A stretch of DNA of 64,000 nt from Clostridiales bacterium (GTDB taxonomy: Bacteria > Bacillota > Clostridia > Christensenellales > Borkfalkiaceae). The notes under the pieces are model-generated. The model ran no database searches, was not told where the DNA came from, and worked only from the letters and a program-made list of their open reading frames with translations. The number at the start of each line of letters is the position of its first letter. The first letter of the stretch is position 1. The stretch lies in contig JAFLVN010000002.1 of the NCBI GenBank assembly GCA_022508285.1, positions 1-64,000 of the forward strand. Reading direction: 5' to 3'. Made by a program: the position numbers and the translations under genes. This document shows positions 16,083 to 24,604 of the stretch, in pieces.

Positions 16083-17582
16083 GCGGTTGAAATGTATAAC
16101 CATTTTGCGCATAACCGCCGCATGGAAGCGTGACGGAATTTCGCTCAGGCGGAATTTCCAGTTGCCCTGCCCTACCGACGGTGTATTCATGCGTGCCTCG
16201 TTATTTAAAGGCAGAATATCCTGCACGGGAATTATTGCAAGGTTTGCGGGTGAAGCCAAGGCGCAGATGCAGAGCGCACGCGCCGTTTCCTCCCTTGTGA
16301 CGAAGGGGGAATGCACGTCCTCGCCTTTGAGCACGGTACGGAGATATTTTTTGAAGTTGAGGAACTCAACCTCGCTCATTTGTTCTAAAAAGCCGAGAGC
16401 CGTGCTATTATCGTGCGTGCCTGTATAAATTACCGAATTGTTCTCTATATTTGCGGGAAGGTATGGATTGGACTTTTTACCGTCAAAGGCAAATTGAAGA
16501 ATTTTCATGCCGGGGAAGCCCGCCTTTTTACGGAGTTTAATAACTCCGCTGTCGATAACTCCCAAGTCCTCTGCTATTATGGGAATTTCGCCCAGCTCGG
16601 CTTCAATGCACTCGAACAGCTTTTCACCGGGACCGTTGAGCCATTCCCCCGCTTCAGCCGTCTCGCTTCCGTAAGGGATTGCATAGTATCTGTCTAACCC
16701 GCGGAAATGGTCTATGCGGAGCACGTCGTACAGCTCCGACGCCTTTTTTATGCGGTTTATCCACCACTTATAGCCGTCGTCCGCCATTACTTCCCAATTA
16801 TAGAGAGGGTTGCCCCACAGCTGACCTGTCTTTGAAAAATAATCGGGCGGAACTCCCGCAACGTCGGTCGGATGAAGATTTTCGTCAAGCTTGAAAAGCT
16901 CGGGATGCCCCCAAACGTCGGACGAATCGTACGCAACGTACAGGGGGATATCGCCTATGATTTTTATGCCGAGCGAATTGACGTAATTTTTGAGCCTTGT
17001 CCACTGTTTTTTGAATTGATATTGCAAAAACAGCCAGAAGCAGTACTCGCTTTTATACACCGAGTTGCGGAATTCGTATATAGCAAGGTGCTCCTTATAC
17101 TTGTATGCGTCGGGGAAATTATCGAACCTCTCATTAAACATTGACTTTAACGACATAAACAGCGCATAGTCTTCAAACTCGCCGCTATCGATAAAGTCTA
17201 CGAAGTCCTTACTCTTTATGTTGAAACGGGCATAGGCAAGTCGCAGAATTTCGTAGCGGGATTTATAGAGTTTTTCGTAGTCCACAACGCCTGCGGGCAT
17301 TTCGCAGCTTGCAAGCTCTTCGCTATCCAACAGCCCTTCGTCACGCAGTGCTTCAAGATCGATAAAATAGGGATTGCCCGAGTTACAGCAGACCGACTGA
17401 TAGGGACTGTCGCCAAAACCTGTTTGAACAAGCGGAAGAATCTGCCAGTACTTTACGTGGCACTTTTTTAAAAAGTCGGCAAAATCGTACGCTTCTTTAC
17501 CGAGTGTACCTATGCCGTATTTACCCGGCAGTGAAGATATGTGGCAGAGTATGCCGGCGCTGCGTTCTATGTTATTTTTCAT
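16080..17582 (-). CDS. malQ: 4-alpha-glucanotransferase (amylomaltase, GH77)
   Basis: A 500-aa cytoplasmic enzyme that transfers alpha-1,4-glucan segments in maltodextrin/glycogen metabolism. It begins with RSAGILCHISSLPGKYGIGTLG and has the GH77 catalytic sequences VLRIDHFRGL (nucleophile Asp), IIAEDLG (acid/base Glu) and YTGTHDN (transition-state Asp). PLVQTGFGDSPYQ near the N-terminus is also typical. The ATG has an AAAAGGAT SD. It stands alone between dapL and a shared terminator; no other glycogen genes are in the window. The stop codon lies in the mini repeat copy 6. Confidence 0.95.
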   Translation of the reverse strand: MKNNIERSAGILCHISSLPGKYGIGTLGKEAYDFADFLKKCHVKYWQILPLVQTGFGDSPYQSVCCNSGNPYFIDLEALRDEGLLDSEELASCEMPAGVVDYEKLYKSRYEILRLAYARFNIKSKDFVDFIDSGEFEDYALFMSLKSMFNERFDNFPDAYKYKEHLAIYEFRNSVYKSEYCFWLFLQYQFKKQWTRLKNYVNSLGIKIIGDIPLYVAYDSSDVWGHPELFKLDENLHPTDVAGVPPDYFSKTGQLWGNPLYNWEVMADDGYKWWINRIKKASELYDVLRIDHFRGLDRYYAIPYGSETAEAGEWLNGPGEKLFECIEAELGEIPIIAEDLGVIDSGVIKLRKKAGFPGMKILQFAFDGKKSNPYLPANIENNSVIYTGTHDNSTALGFLEQMSEVEFLNFKKYLRTVLKGEDVHSPFVTREETARALCICALASPANLAIIPVQDILPLNNEARMNTPSVGQGNWKFRLSEIPSRFHAAVMRKMVIHFNR

Positions 17583-17625
17583 AATAATCCTTTTTTCGTA
17601 AGTAGTTTGAATTTTTGCTATATGT

Positions 17626-18810
17626 TCAGTTTTTTAATAAATTTTTAATTCTTTGAACGGCTTCAAAAGTTGTTTTCTCGCTACCGAAAGCCGTCAATCG
17701 GAAAAAACCTTCGCCGTTTTTGCCGAAGCCTGCGCCCGGCGTTCCCACCACCTGAGCGTTCTCCAAGAGGTAGTCGAAGAACTGCCAACTGCTCATATTG
17801 TGCGGACATTTCAGCCAGATATACGGCGAGTTCTTGCCGCCCGTGTACCATATTCCGAGTTCGTCCAAGGTCTCAGCTATGAGCTTTGCGTTTCTGTTAT
17901 ATACTTCGAGGTTGGCAAAAATTTCTCTTTGCCCCTGCTCGGTGAATACCGCCGCCGCACCCTTTTGCACAATGTAGGGCACGCCGTTAAACTTTGTGCT
18001 CTGGCGGCGAAGCCACATTTTATTTGCGGAACCGCCGTCTTTTTTTATCTCTTTGGGAATTACGGTGTAGCCGCAGCGAGTGCCGGTAAATCCTGCCGTC
18101 TTCGAGAATGAGCAGAACTCTATTGCGCAAGTCCTCGCCCCGTCTATCTGAAATACCGAGCGGGCGAGGCTTTTATCTTTCACAAAGCACTCGTAAGCCG
18201 CATCGTATAAAATGATTGCATTGTTTTTGTCGGCGTAGTCTACCCACTCTTTTAGTTGCGACTTAGAATACGCCGCCCCCGTGGGATTGTTGGGGGAACA
18301 GATGTAAATTATGTCGGCATGAATATTGCTTTCGGGCATGGGCAGAAAGCCGTTTTCCGCCGTGGCGTTTGCATATATTATTTTTCTGCCCGCCATTACG
18401 TTGGTATCAACGTAAACGGGGTACACGGGGTCGGGGATTAAGACCGTGTTTTCCGCCGAAAATATGTCGAGTATGTTGCCTAAATCGCTCTTTGCACCGT
18501 CGGATATGAAAATTTCGTCTACGTCAAGCTCAACACCGTTTGACTTGTAGTAGGTGCGGATATTCTCTCTGAGAAAGTCGTAGCCCTCGTACGGACCGTA
18601 GCCTTGGAAGGTATCCTTGTTTGACATTTCGTCCACCGCCGAATGAAGCGCCTTTATAACTGCGGGAGCAAGCGGCAGGGTAATATCGCCTATGCCGAGC
18701 TTCAACACTTGCTTTTCGGGGTGGGCTGCGGCGTATTTTGCCGTGCGGTTTGCAACCTCGGCAAACAGGTAGTTCTGAGTTACGTTATTGAAATTTAAGT
18801 TAAAATTCAC
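17626..18810 (-). CDS. dapL: LL-diaminopimelate aminotransferase
   Basis: A 394-aa PLP-dependent class I/II aminotransferase. It converts tetrahydrodipicolinate directly to LL-diaminopimelate, a short route to lysine and peptidoglycan precursors used by some Clostridia and chlamydiae. Family features are LKLGIGDITLPL, GYGPYEGYDFLRE, SDGAKSDLGN, SPNNPTG and the PLP lysine in SFSKTAGFTGTRCGY. The start is GTG (18808-18810) preceded by AGGAAAGGAAATAG; no ATG fits as well. It lies downstream of pyrG, with repeat copy 3 in the gap. dapF, the next enzyme of the pathway, is two genes upstream on the same strand. Confidence 0.95.
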   Translation of the reverse strand: MNFNLNFNNVTQNYLFAEVANRTAKYAAAHPEKQVLKLGIGDITLPLAPAVIKALHSAVDEMSNKDTFQGYGPYEGYDFLRENIRTYYKSNGVELDVDEIFISDGAKSDLGNILDIFSAENTVLIPDPVYPVYVDTNVMAGRKIIYANATAENGFLPMPESNIHADIIYICSPNNPTGAAYSKSQLKEWVDYADKNNAIILYDAAYECFVKDKSLARSVFQIDGARTCAIEFCSFSKTAGFTGTRCGYTVIPKEIKKDGGSANKMWLRRQSTKFNGVPYIVQKGAAAVFTEQGQREIFANLEVYNRNAKLIAETLDELGIWYTGGKNSPYIWLKCPHNMSSWQFFDYLLENAQVVGTPGAGFGKNGEGFFRLTAFGSEKTTFEAVQRIKNLLKN

Positions 18811-18835
18811 CTATTTCCTTTCCTTAATACTCTAA

Positions 18836-18955
18836 AACCTCGGAGATGCGAGCAGAACGAGGCAAGCGAGCATTTTGGAAGGGAGCGTACTTTGAGCGTA
18901 CGTAACCTGAACAAAAGCGGAGCTTAACAAAGTTATGCGAAGTATATACGAGGTT
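18836..18955 (+). repeat. Covarying ~120-bp interspersed element, copy 3
   Basis: The terminal inverted repeat is AACCTCG / CGAGGTT (18836-18842, 18949-18955). Internal pairs are AAGC/GCTT, TTTTG/CAAAA, and a CGTAC/GTACG hairpin closed by a G-T pair. The right end lies 4 bp from the pyrG stop (TTA at 18960-18962). It fills most of the gap between pyrG and dapL. Confidence 0.85.
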
Positions 18956-18959
18956 AACC

Positions 18960-20555
18960 TTATTTATGATATTTGACGGCGTACTTTATAAATTCTCTGA
19001 ATATGGGGTGCGCCGCCTGCGGACGTGACTTAAATTCGGGGTGGAACTGCACGCCTACGTAGAAGTCGTTTGCGGGGATTTCCACCGCTTCAACTAAAAG
19101 TCCGTCGGGGGAAGTGCCGGCAATTTTCATGCCTGCCTTTTCTACTTCCTTTCTGAATTCGTTGTTAAATTCGTATCTGTGGCGGTGACGTTCGGAAATT
19201 TCGTTTGCCTTATAAGCCGCCTTCATCTTTTCACCCAATACCTTGCAGGGATATGCGCCGAGGCGCATCGTGCCACCCATCTTTACGCCGTGCTGGTCGG
19301 GCATTAAATCGATTACACAGTGCTTGGAGTGGGGCGCAAATTCCGAGGAGTTTGCGTCTTCATAGCCGAGCACGTTGCGCGCAAACTCGATTACCGCTGT
19401 CTGCATGCCGAGGCATATACCGAGGTAAGGCACGTTGTTTACACGTGCGTACTCTGCGCAGAGCAGTTTACCTTCTACGCCACGTCCGCCGAAACCGCCG
19501 GGGACTAATATGCCGTCGCAGTCTGAAAGAGTTGCGGCAACGTTTTTCTTTGTGAGTTCCTCTGTGTCAACCCACTTTATCTCTACCTTTGCCGCATTTT
19601 CGTATCCCGCGTGAGCGAGAGCTTCGGCAACGGACAAATATGCGTCGTGTAACTGAACGTACTTGCCGCAGAGCGCAATTTTAACCGACTTGTCGCGTGC
19701 CTTAATTCTATTAAGCATCTTGTTCCACTCGGTTAAATCAATAACTCTCGGGTCGAGGTTGAGTTTTTTGCAGACGATTGTGGAGAAATTGCTCTCTTCA
19801 AGCATTATGGGGCACTGATAGAGCACGGGCATAGTTAAATTTTCTATGCAACACTCGGGCTCTACGTTGCAGAACATTGCGATTTTTGCACGCACGTCCT
19901 TGGGCATGGGCGAATCCACTCTGGGAATAATTATATCGGGGTTGATGCCCATACCCTGCAACTCCTTAACTGAGTGTTGCGTGGGTTTGGACTTGAATTC
20001 TTCCGAGCCCGAAATGTAGGGCACTAAGGTTACGTGGATAAAACAGCAATTTTCTCTGCCGACTTCACGGGCAACCTGACGGATTGCCTCGATAAACGGC
20101 TGGCTCTCGATATCGCCTATAGTGCCGCCGATTTCGGTGATTACGACGTCCGCAGAAGTAGTTTTGCCCACGTTGTATATGAATGACTTGATTTCGTTGG
20201 TGACGTGAGGAATTACCTGCACCGTCTGACCGAGGTACTCGCCGTTGCGTTCTTTATTGAGAACGTTCCAATATACCTTGCCCGTGGTGAGGTTGGAGTA
20301 TTTATTTAAGTTTTCGTCGATAAAGCGCTCGTAGTGACCCAAATCGAGGTCGGTTTCGGCACCGTCGTCGGTAACGAAAACTTCACCGTGCTGATAGGGG
20401 CTCATTGTGCCGGGGTCGATATTTATGTAGGGGTCGAGCTTCTGGGATGCGACCTTATAACCCCTGCACTTTAAAAGTCTGCCAAGCGATGCCGCCGTAA
20501 TGCCCTTACCGAGTCCCGATACAACGCCGCCGGTTACGAAAATGTACTTTGTCAT
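18960..20555 (-). CDS. pyrG: CTP synthase
   Basis: A 531-aa enzyme that aminates UTP to CTP using glutamine. The N-terminal synthetase domain starts [18 protein letters not shown] (P-loop) and has [13 protein letters not shown] and [11 protein letters not shown]. The C-terminal class I glutamine amidotransferase domain (about 295-525) has PGGFGGRG, the nucleophile Cys in YLGICLGMQ, and the His/Glu in VQFHPEF. The start is the ATG at 20555 with a CAGGAG SD; a longer frame adds 27 unlikely residues. A good promoter is at 20608-20636. Confidence 0.97.
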   Translation of the reverse strand: MTKYIFVTGGVVSGLGKGITAASLGRLLKCRGYKVASQKLDPYINIDPGTMSPYQHGEVFVTDDGAETDLDLGHYERFIDENLNKYSNLTTGKVYWNVLNKERNGEYLGQTVQVIPHVTNEIKSFIYNVGKTTSADVVITEIGGTIGDIESQPFIEAIRQVAREVGRENCCFIHVTLVPYISGSEEFKSKPTQHSVKELQGMGINPDIIIPRVDSPMPKDVRAKIAMFCNVEPECCIENLTMPVLYQCPIMLEESNFSTIVCKKLNLDPRVIDLTEWNKMLNRIKARDKSVKIALCGKYVQLHDAYLSVAEALAHAGYENAAKVEIKWVDTEELTKKNVAATLSDCDGILVPGGFGGRGVEGKLLCAEYARVNNVPYLGICLGMQTAVIEFARNVLGYEDANSSEFAPHSKHCVIDLMPDQHGVKMGGTMRLGAYPCKVLGEKMKAAYKANEISERHRHRYEFNNEFRKEVEKAGMKIAGTSPDGLLVEAVEIPANDFYVGVQFHPEFKSRPQAAHPIFREFIKYAVKYHK

Positions 20556-20607
20556 AAAAACTCCTGCTTTAGTCTTTTCTAAAAAGTTTGTCCTAAAATA
20601 CTGAAAT

Positions 20608-20636
20608 ATTATAGCATAATTTAAGACTGTTTGCAA
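20608..20636 (-). promoter_or_regulatory. pyrG promoter
   Basis: On the minus strand, TTGCAA (20631-20636), 17 bases, TATAAT (20608-20613). The leader to the pyrG ATG is about 45 nt. No attenuator-like G-rich start was recognised with confidence. Confidence 0.7.
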
Positions 20637-20689
20637 GAGTTGAAAAGGTAAATTTAAGTGATTTTATAAATAGAATTTATAAACGGAAA

Positions 20690-21526
20690 TTACAAGGCGA
20701 TTTCCCCCGTAAAGACGAGCGTTGCAGCGCCGCATAGATATATCGCTTTATCCGTGCAGGTTACGGTGAGCTTGCCGCCCGAAAGGCTTACTGTTATTTG
20801 CTTTCCTTTTTCGCATAAGCCGTTTAAAACGGCGGCAACTGCCGAAGCGCACGCACCCGTGCCGCAAGCGAGCGTTTCGCCGCTACCCCGCTCCCATACC
20901 CGCATGTGAAGGTGGTTTTTGCCTACTACGCTCACAAATTCCGTGTTTATACGTTCGGGGAAAGCGGGGTGGTTTTCAAACTTTTCGCCGAGCTCTTCAA
21001 GGTTTAAGCTGTCGGGATTTTCAACGAATACCACGCAGTGCGGATTGCCCATATTGACGAGGGTTACGCTGTATATTTTTCCGTCCACCTCAAGGGGCTT
21101 TGCAACTATTTTTTCACCTTTGAAAGTTGAAGGAATACTTTCGCCCTTTAAAACAGGCAACCCCATATCCACTTTTGCCGCCGACACTTTGCCGCTTTTA
21201 TCTAAAGTCAGTTCGAGAGTTTTTACGCCCGAAAGGGTTTCGACCGAACATTTGCTATATTGCACATATCCTAAATCGTGCGCAAGCTTGCCCACGCAGC
21301 GTATGCCGTTGCCGCACATTTTGCCTTCGGAGCCGTCGGAGTTGAACATTCTCATCTTGACGTCGGCAATATTTGACGGACATAATAAAATTACGCCGTC
21401 GCCACCTACCCCAAAATGCCTGTCGGAGAGCCGACGGGCAAGCTCGTTCGGGTTTTCGATTTCACTTTTCATGCAGTCGAAATATACGTAGTCGTTTCCC
21501 GCACCGTGCATTTTATAGAATTTCAT
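20690..21526 (-). CDS. dapF: Diaminopimelate epimerase
   Basis: A 278-aa cofactor-independent racemase interconverting LL- and meso-diaminopimelate for lysine and peptidoglycan. The two catalytic Cys lie in MCGNGIRC (about residue 71) and ACGTGACAS (about 220). FYKMHGAGNDYV at the N-terminus and HMRVWERGSGET are standard. With dapL nearby this gives two consecutive steps of the aminotransferase route. There is no SD; a possible promoter TTGCAC, 17 bases, CATAAA lies so close to the ATG that the leader would be only a few bases. Confidence 0.95.
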   Translation of the reverse strand: MKFYKMHGAGNDYVYFDCMKSEIENPNELARRLSDRHFGVGGDGVILLCPSNIADVKMRMFNSDGSEGKMCGNGIRCVGKLAHDLGYVQYSKCSVETLSGVKTLELTLDKSGKVSAAKVDMGLPVLKGESIPSTFKGEKIVAKPLEVDGKIYSVTLVNMGNPHCVVFVENPDSLNLEELGEKFENHPAFPERINTEFVSVVGKNHLHMRVWERGSGETLACGTGACASAVAAVLNGLCEKGKQITVSLSGGKLTVTCTDKAIYLCGAATLVFTGEIAL

Positions 21527-21579
21527 ATTGTAATAATTTTATGCCGTCATCCGAAAGTTAGTGCAAGTAAAAATATTAC

Positions 21580-21608
21580 TTGACAAAAGAGAGTTTTAAC
21601 TGCAAAAT
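21580..21608 (+). promoter_or_regulatory. Candidate promoter of the sigma factor operon
   Basis: TTGACA (21580-21585, perfect), 17 bases, CAAAAT (21603-21608, four of six). It is followed by an AAGGAG SD before the sigma gene ATG at 21636. Confidence 0.5.
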
Positions 21609-21635
21609 AAAACAGAACAAAAGGAGAAAAAGCAC

Positions 21636-22190
21636 ATGCCGATTGACAGGCGGGAACAACTTAATAATCTTGTTACCGCCGTGGCACAGGGGTATGCGGA
21701 CTGTTTGGACGGTATTTATTATGCCGCAGGCGGTCAGATGTTTGCCGTGGCACAGGGCATTGTGCGTGACAGAGCGATTGCAGAGGACATTGTGCACGAC
21801 AGCCTTATTAAGATTGCAAAGTATGCGCATAAATACAAAAAGGGCACTTCCGCCCTTGCATGGATTATGACGATTGTGCGCAATACAGCCCTCGATTCGT
21901 TAAGAAAACGGAAAAAGGAAATAAGCGCAGACGAGCTGTACTCCCTGTCCTCTTCGGATTATCTGCCCGAAGCAAGGGAAAACGCAATTGCGCTTGAAGG
22001 TGCGATTGCAAAACTTAACGAGATTGAAAGGAAGATAATTTATTGCAGATACTACCTTGACATGACCGTGCGTGAGACGGCGGCACAACTTAAAATGAGT
22101 AAGTCCGCAGTGCAGAGATATCAAGAAAATGCGGAAAATAAAATTAAAATGATTTTAAGCGGGACAGACGGCAGTCCCCATTCGTTATAA
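21636..22190 (+). CDS. ECF-like RNA polymerase sigma factor
   Basis: A 184-aa sigma-70 family protein with region 2 (about 35-95: DRAIAEDIVHDSLIKIAKYA, ALAWIMTIVRNTALDSLRK) and region 4 (about 120-170: LNEIERKIIYCRYYLDMTVRETAAQL with a helix-turn-helix). It lacks regions 1 and 3, so it is an ECF-type factor. The ATG has an AAGGAG SD. It is followed 10 bases later by a single-pass membrane protein and then a VWA lipoprotein, so it probably controls an envelope response. A candidate ECF promoter stands before the VWA gene. Confidence 0.9.
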   Translation: MPIDRREQLNNLVTAVAQGYADCLDGIYYAAGGQMFAVAQGIVRDRAIAEDIVHDSLIKIAKYAHKYKKGTSALAWIMTIVRNTALDSLRKRKKEISADELYSLSSSDYLPEARENAIALEGAIAKLNEIERKIIYCRYYLDMTVRETAAQLKMSKSAVQRYQENAENKIKMILSGTDGSPHSL

Positions 22191-22200
22191 TAGGTGAAAG

Positions 22201-22878
22201 ATGGACGACAAGAGATTACAAAGTGAATTCGACGATTATTTTAGAGGTGCAAGTCTGCCCTCGGATATGACCGCCGACGCCAAGGCGCACGCAAAATCGC
22301 ACAACAGGGAAATCCGTAAATGGTTTTTACGGCTTGCCCCCGTTGCCGCTGCCTTCGTTTTGGTTGTTGCCCTTTCGGTTGTGTTTATAAACAGGTATTT
22401 CCCGTCGAACACTACAGGCGGCGACGCAGGTACGCATTACTCCTATTATAATACTGCGCAACTGACTGATAAACCTATCGACCCTTATTCCGCCGCAGAT
22501 ATAAAAGGCTTGGAATTTGCGGAAAAACTTGCGCTTATGGGTAACTCCAATATAAATTTAACGGCGTTCTACGAAAGTAAAAATATGATACTCGCAAAGG
22601 CTGAAATATCGCTTTTGCACAACGGTTACCGCCACGACGCCGTACTTTATGCCGAATATACCGACGAGTACCGCTGCTTTGAGGAAGTTAAGGAATATCT
22701 TTCGGGCGAAGAAAATTATTATAAGAATTACACCTATTTGTTGACTTGCGACCAAGACGAGGGCGAGCCCGTTTATATGATTTATATTTACACCGGCGGA
22801 GTTAAATATTATTTGAGCGTGACAACTTCTGAGATAAACGGATACAAAATTTATTTGGATTTATTGAAAAATAATTAA
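22201..22878 (+). CDS. Single-pass membrane protein, probable anti-sigma factor
   Basis: A 225-aa protein with a short charged cytoplasmic N-terminus (about 1-42), one transmembrane helix (about 43-64, APVAAAFVLVVALSVVFI) and an extracytoplasmic domain of about 155 residues rich in Tyr. The position directly after an ECF-like sigma gene and the topology fit an anti-sigma factor. The zinc-finger HxxxCxxC motif of classical ECF anti-sigmas is absent and no domain was recognised, so the role is inferred from context. The SD is AGGTGAAAG. Confidence 0.65.
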   Translation: MDDKRLQSEFDDYFRGASLPSDMTADAKAHAKSHNREIRKWFLRLAPVAAAFVLVVALSVVFINRYFPSNTTGGDAGTHYSYYNTAQLTDKPIDPYSAADIKGLEFAEKLALMGNSNINLTAFYESKNMILAKAEISLLHNGYRHDAVLYAEYTDEYRCFEEVKEYLSGEENYYKNYTYLLTCDQDEGEPVYMIYIYTGGVKYYLSVTTSEINGYKIYLDLLKNN

Positions 22879-22897
22879 AAATTTTTTTTAAAATTTC

Positions 22898-22925
22898 GGG
22901 ACAAACGCTGTGGCTCAATCGTTTT
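22898..22925 (+). promoter_or_regulatory. Candidate ECF-type promoter before the VWA lipoprotein gene
   Basis: GGGACA (22898-22903), 16 bases, CGTTTT (22920-22925). This resembles the ECF pattern of a GGAAC-like -35 and a CGT-type -10 at about 16 bp. It lies between the membrane protein stop and the AAGGAGG SD of the lipoprotein gene, so the neighbouring sigma factor could drive it. Confidence 0.45.
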
Positions 22926-22957
22926 AATTACGAAGAAACCCGACAAGGAGGCGTTTT

Positions 22958-24523
22958 ATGAAAAAATTATTTACTAAACTTGCTATATTCGGAGCTACGG
23001 CTGCGGTGGCTTTCAGCTTTGCGGCATGCAATTCGATGGGCAATGGCGGTGACTGGGACGGCGATGACAACTGGAACGGCGATGCAGTTGCACCCGACAG
23101 CCCGCAAGGCGGTGTTACCGGCGGTGCCGGCGGCTGGGATGACGGTTCTGTCGGCGGTGCCGGCGGAAACAACTACGTTTACGGTGAAATTGTTGAGCAC
23201 GGTTTTACAGACGTTGCCGACGAGCCCTCCTCTTACTTCTCGCTTGACAGAAATACGGCAAGCTATTCGCATGTTAGATACCAAATTGAAAAGGGAATGA
23301 ATATTTCACCCGATTCCGTGAGAGTAGAGGAGCTCATCAATTACTTCGATTACGACTTTGAAGCGCCTTCGGACGGTGCAGTAAACGTGAGTGCTTACCT
23401 TTCCGATTGCCCTTGGAACGATGAGCACAAACTGATGCTTGCGGGAATTAAGACGGTAGAAAAAAAGACTGACTCCGTGAACGGCAACTATGTATTTTTA
23501 ATAGACGTTTCGGGCTCTATGTCGGGCGACAGCAGGCTCGGGCTTGCAAAAAAAGGTTTGAATAAACTTGTAGATAACTTAGGTGACGGCGATAAAGTTT
23601 CGATTGTAACTTACGCAAGCGGCGTAAGCACCGTACTTGACGGCGGCGAGTGCTCGGAAGATAGCAAAGCGGCAATCAAATCCAAAATAAACGGACTTAA
23701 AGCCGGCGGCAGCACTTACGGCAGCGCAGGTTTGGAGAAAGCATACGAGATCGCAGAAAAAGAAAGCAATTTTATAACGGGCGGCAATAACAGGGTTATA
23801 ATAATTTCGGACGGCGACTTCAACGTGGGAATTTCATCTGCCACTACTATGATGGAGTACATTTCGGGCAAGGCGCAAAGCGGCGTGTACCTCTCCGTTT
23901 TGGGCGTTGGCATGGGCAATATGCGCGACGATATGCTTGAAACAATGGCAAGAAACGGCAACGGAAATTACGCTTACCTTGACAACGAAACCGAGGCCGA
24001 AAAGGTGCTCTGCCACGAGTTGAACGGTATGCTTATGACGGTTGCCAAAGACGCCAAAGCGGGCGTGACATTTGAGGATACGGTTGTAAAATACCGCCTT
24101 ATAGGATATGATACAAAAATACTTTCGCAGGACGAGTACGACGACGATACGACCGACGCAGGCGAAATAGGCAGCAATCTGTGCGTTGCGGCTCTGTACG
24201 AAATTGAGCTTGCGGAAAATGCCGATGGCAAGCTTGCTAACATAGAAGTAAAATATAAGGACGTGACGGGCGAAGAGGAAATCAACGAGACCGTATCCGT
24301 TGAAGTTACCACCTCTACTACGTCTTCAGACGACTTGTCGTTTATTGCGTGCGTTGCAGAATTCGGACTTGTATTAAGACAGTCAAAATATGCCGAAAAC
24401 GCCAGCTTGATTTCCGTTTTGGAGCGGTTAGAGGATTTAAGCGAATACGTATCGGCAGACCTCTACCGCTCGGAATTTGTAACACTCGTAGGCAAGGCGA
24501 GCGAAAAGTATAATAAAGATTAG
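22958..24523 (+). CDS. VWA-domain lipoprotein (YfbK-like)
   Basis: A 521-aa exported lipoprotein. The signal peptide ends in the lipobox SFAAC with Cys24. A Gly/Asp-rich flexible linker follows (25-75). A conserved N-terminal region comes next (about 90-170: SYFSLDRNTASYSHVRY, RVEELINYFDYDF), then the von Willebrand A domain (about 175-350) with an intact MIDAS motif DVSGSMS. The C-terminal part matches the YfbK/DUF3520-like tail. Such proteins often accompany ECF sigma/anti-sigma pairs. The molecular function is not known; MIDAS domains bind metal and protein ligands. It has a strong AAGGAGG SD and is closed by a terminator at 24538. Confidence 0.88.
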   Translation: MKKLFTKLAIFGATAAVAFSFAACNSMGNGGDWDGDDNWNGDAVAPDSPQGGVTGGAGGWDDGSVGGAGGNNYVYGEIVEHGFTDVADEPSSYFSLDRNTASYSHVRYQIEKGMNISPDSVRVEELINYFDYDFEAPSDGAVNVSAYLSDCPWNDEHKLMLAGIKTVEKKTDSVNGNYVFLIDVSGSMSGDSRLGLAKKGLNKLVDNLGDGDKVSIVTYASGVSTVLDGGECSEDSKAAIKSKINGLKAGGSTYGSAGLEKAYEIAEKESNFITGGNNRVIIISDGDFNVGISSATTMMEYISGKAQSGVYLSVLGVGMGNMRDDMLETMARNGNGNYAYLDNETEAEKVLCHELNGMLMTVAKDAKAGVTFEDTVVKYRLIGYDTKILSQDEYDDDTTDAGEIGSNLCVAALYEIELAENADGKLANIEVKYKDVTGEEEINETVSVEVTTSTTSSDDLSFIACVAEFGLVLRQSKYAENASLISVLERLEDLSEYVSADLYRSEFVTLVGKASEKYNKD

Positions 24524-24537
24524 TTTATATAAAACAC

Positions 24538-24573
24538 AGCGGCGGCGAGCTTATGGCTCGCCGCCGCTTTTCC
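24538..24573 (+). terminator. Intrinsic terminator (VWA gene / purA, bidirectional)
   Basis: A 13-bp perfect stem AGCGGCGGCGAGC / GCTCGCCGCCGCT (24538-24550, 24556-24568), then TTTTCCGTTTT. It lies between the convergent VWA gene and purA. Confidence 0.85.
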
Positions 24574-24604
24574 GTTTTCAAGTTTTCAATTTGAGCGAAA
24601 TTTA

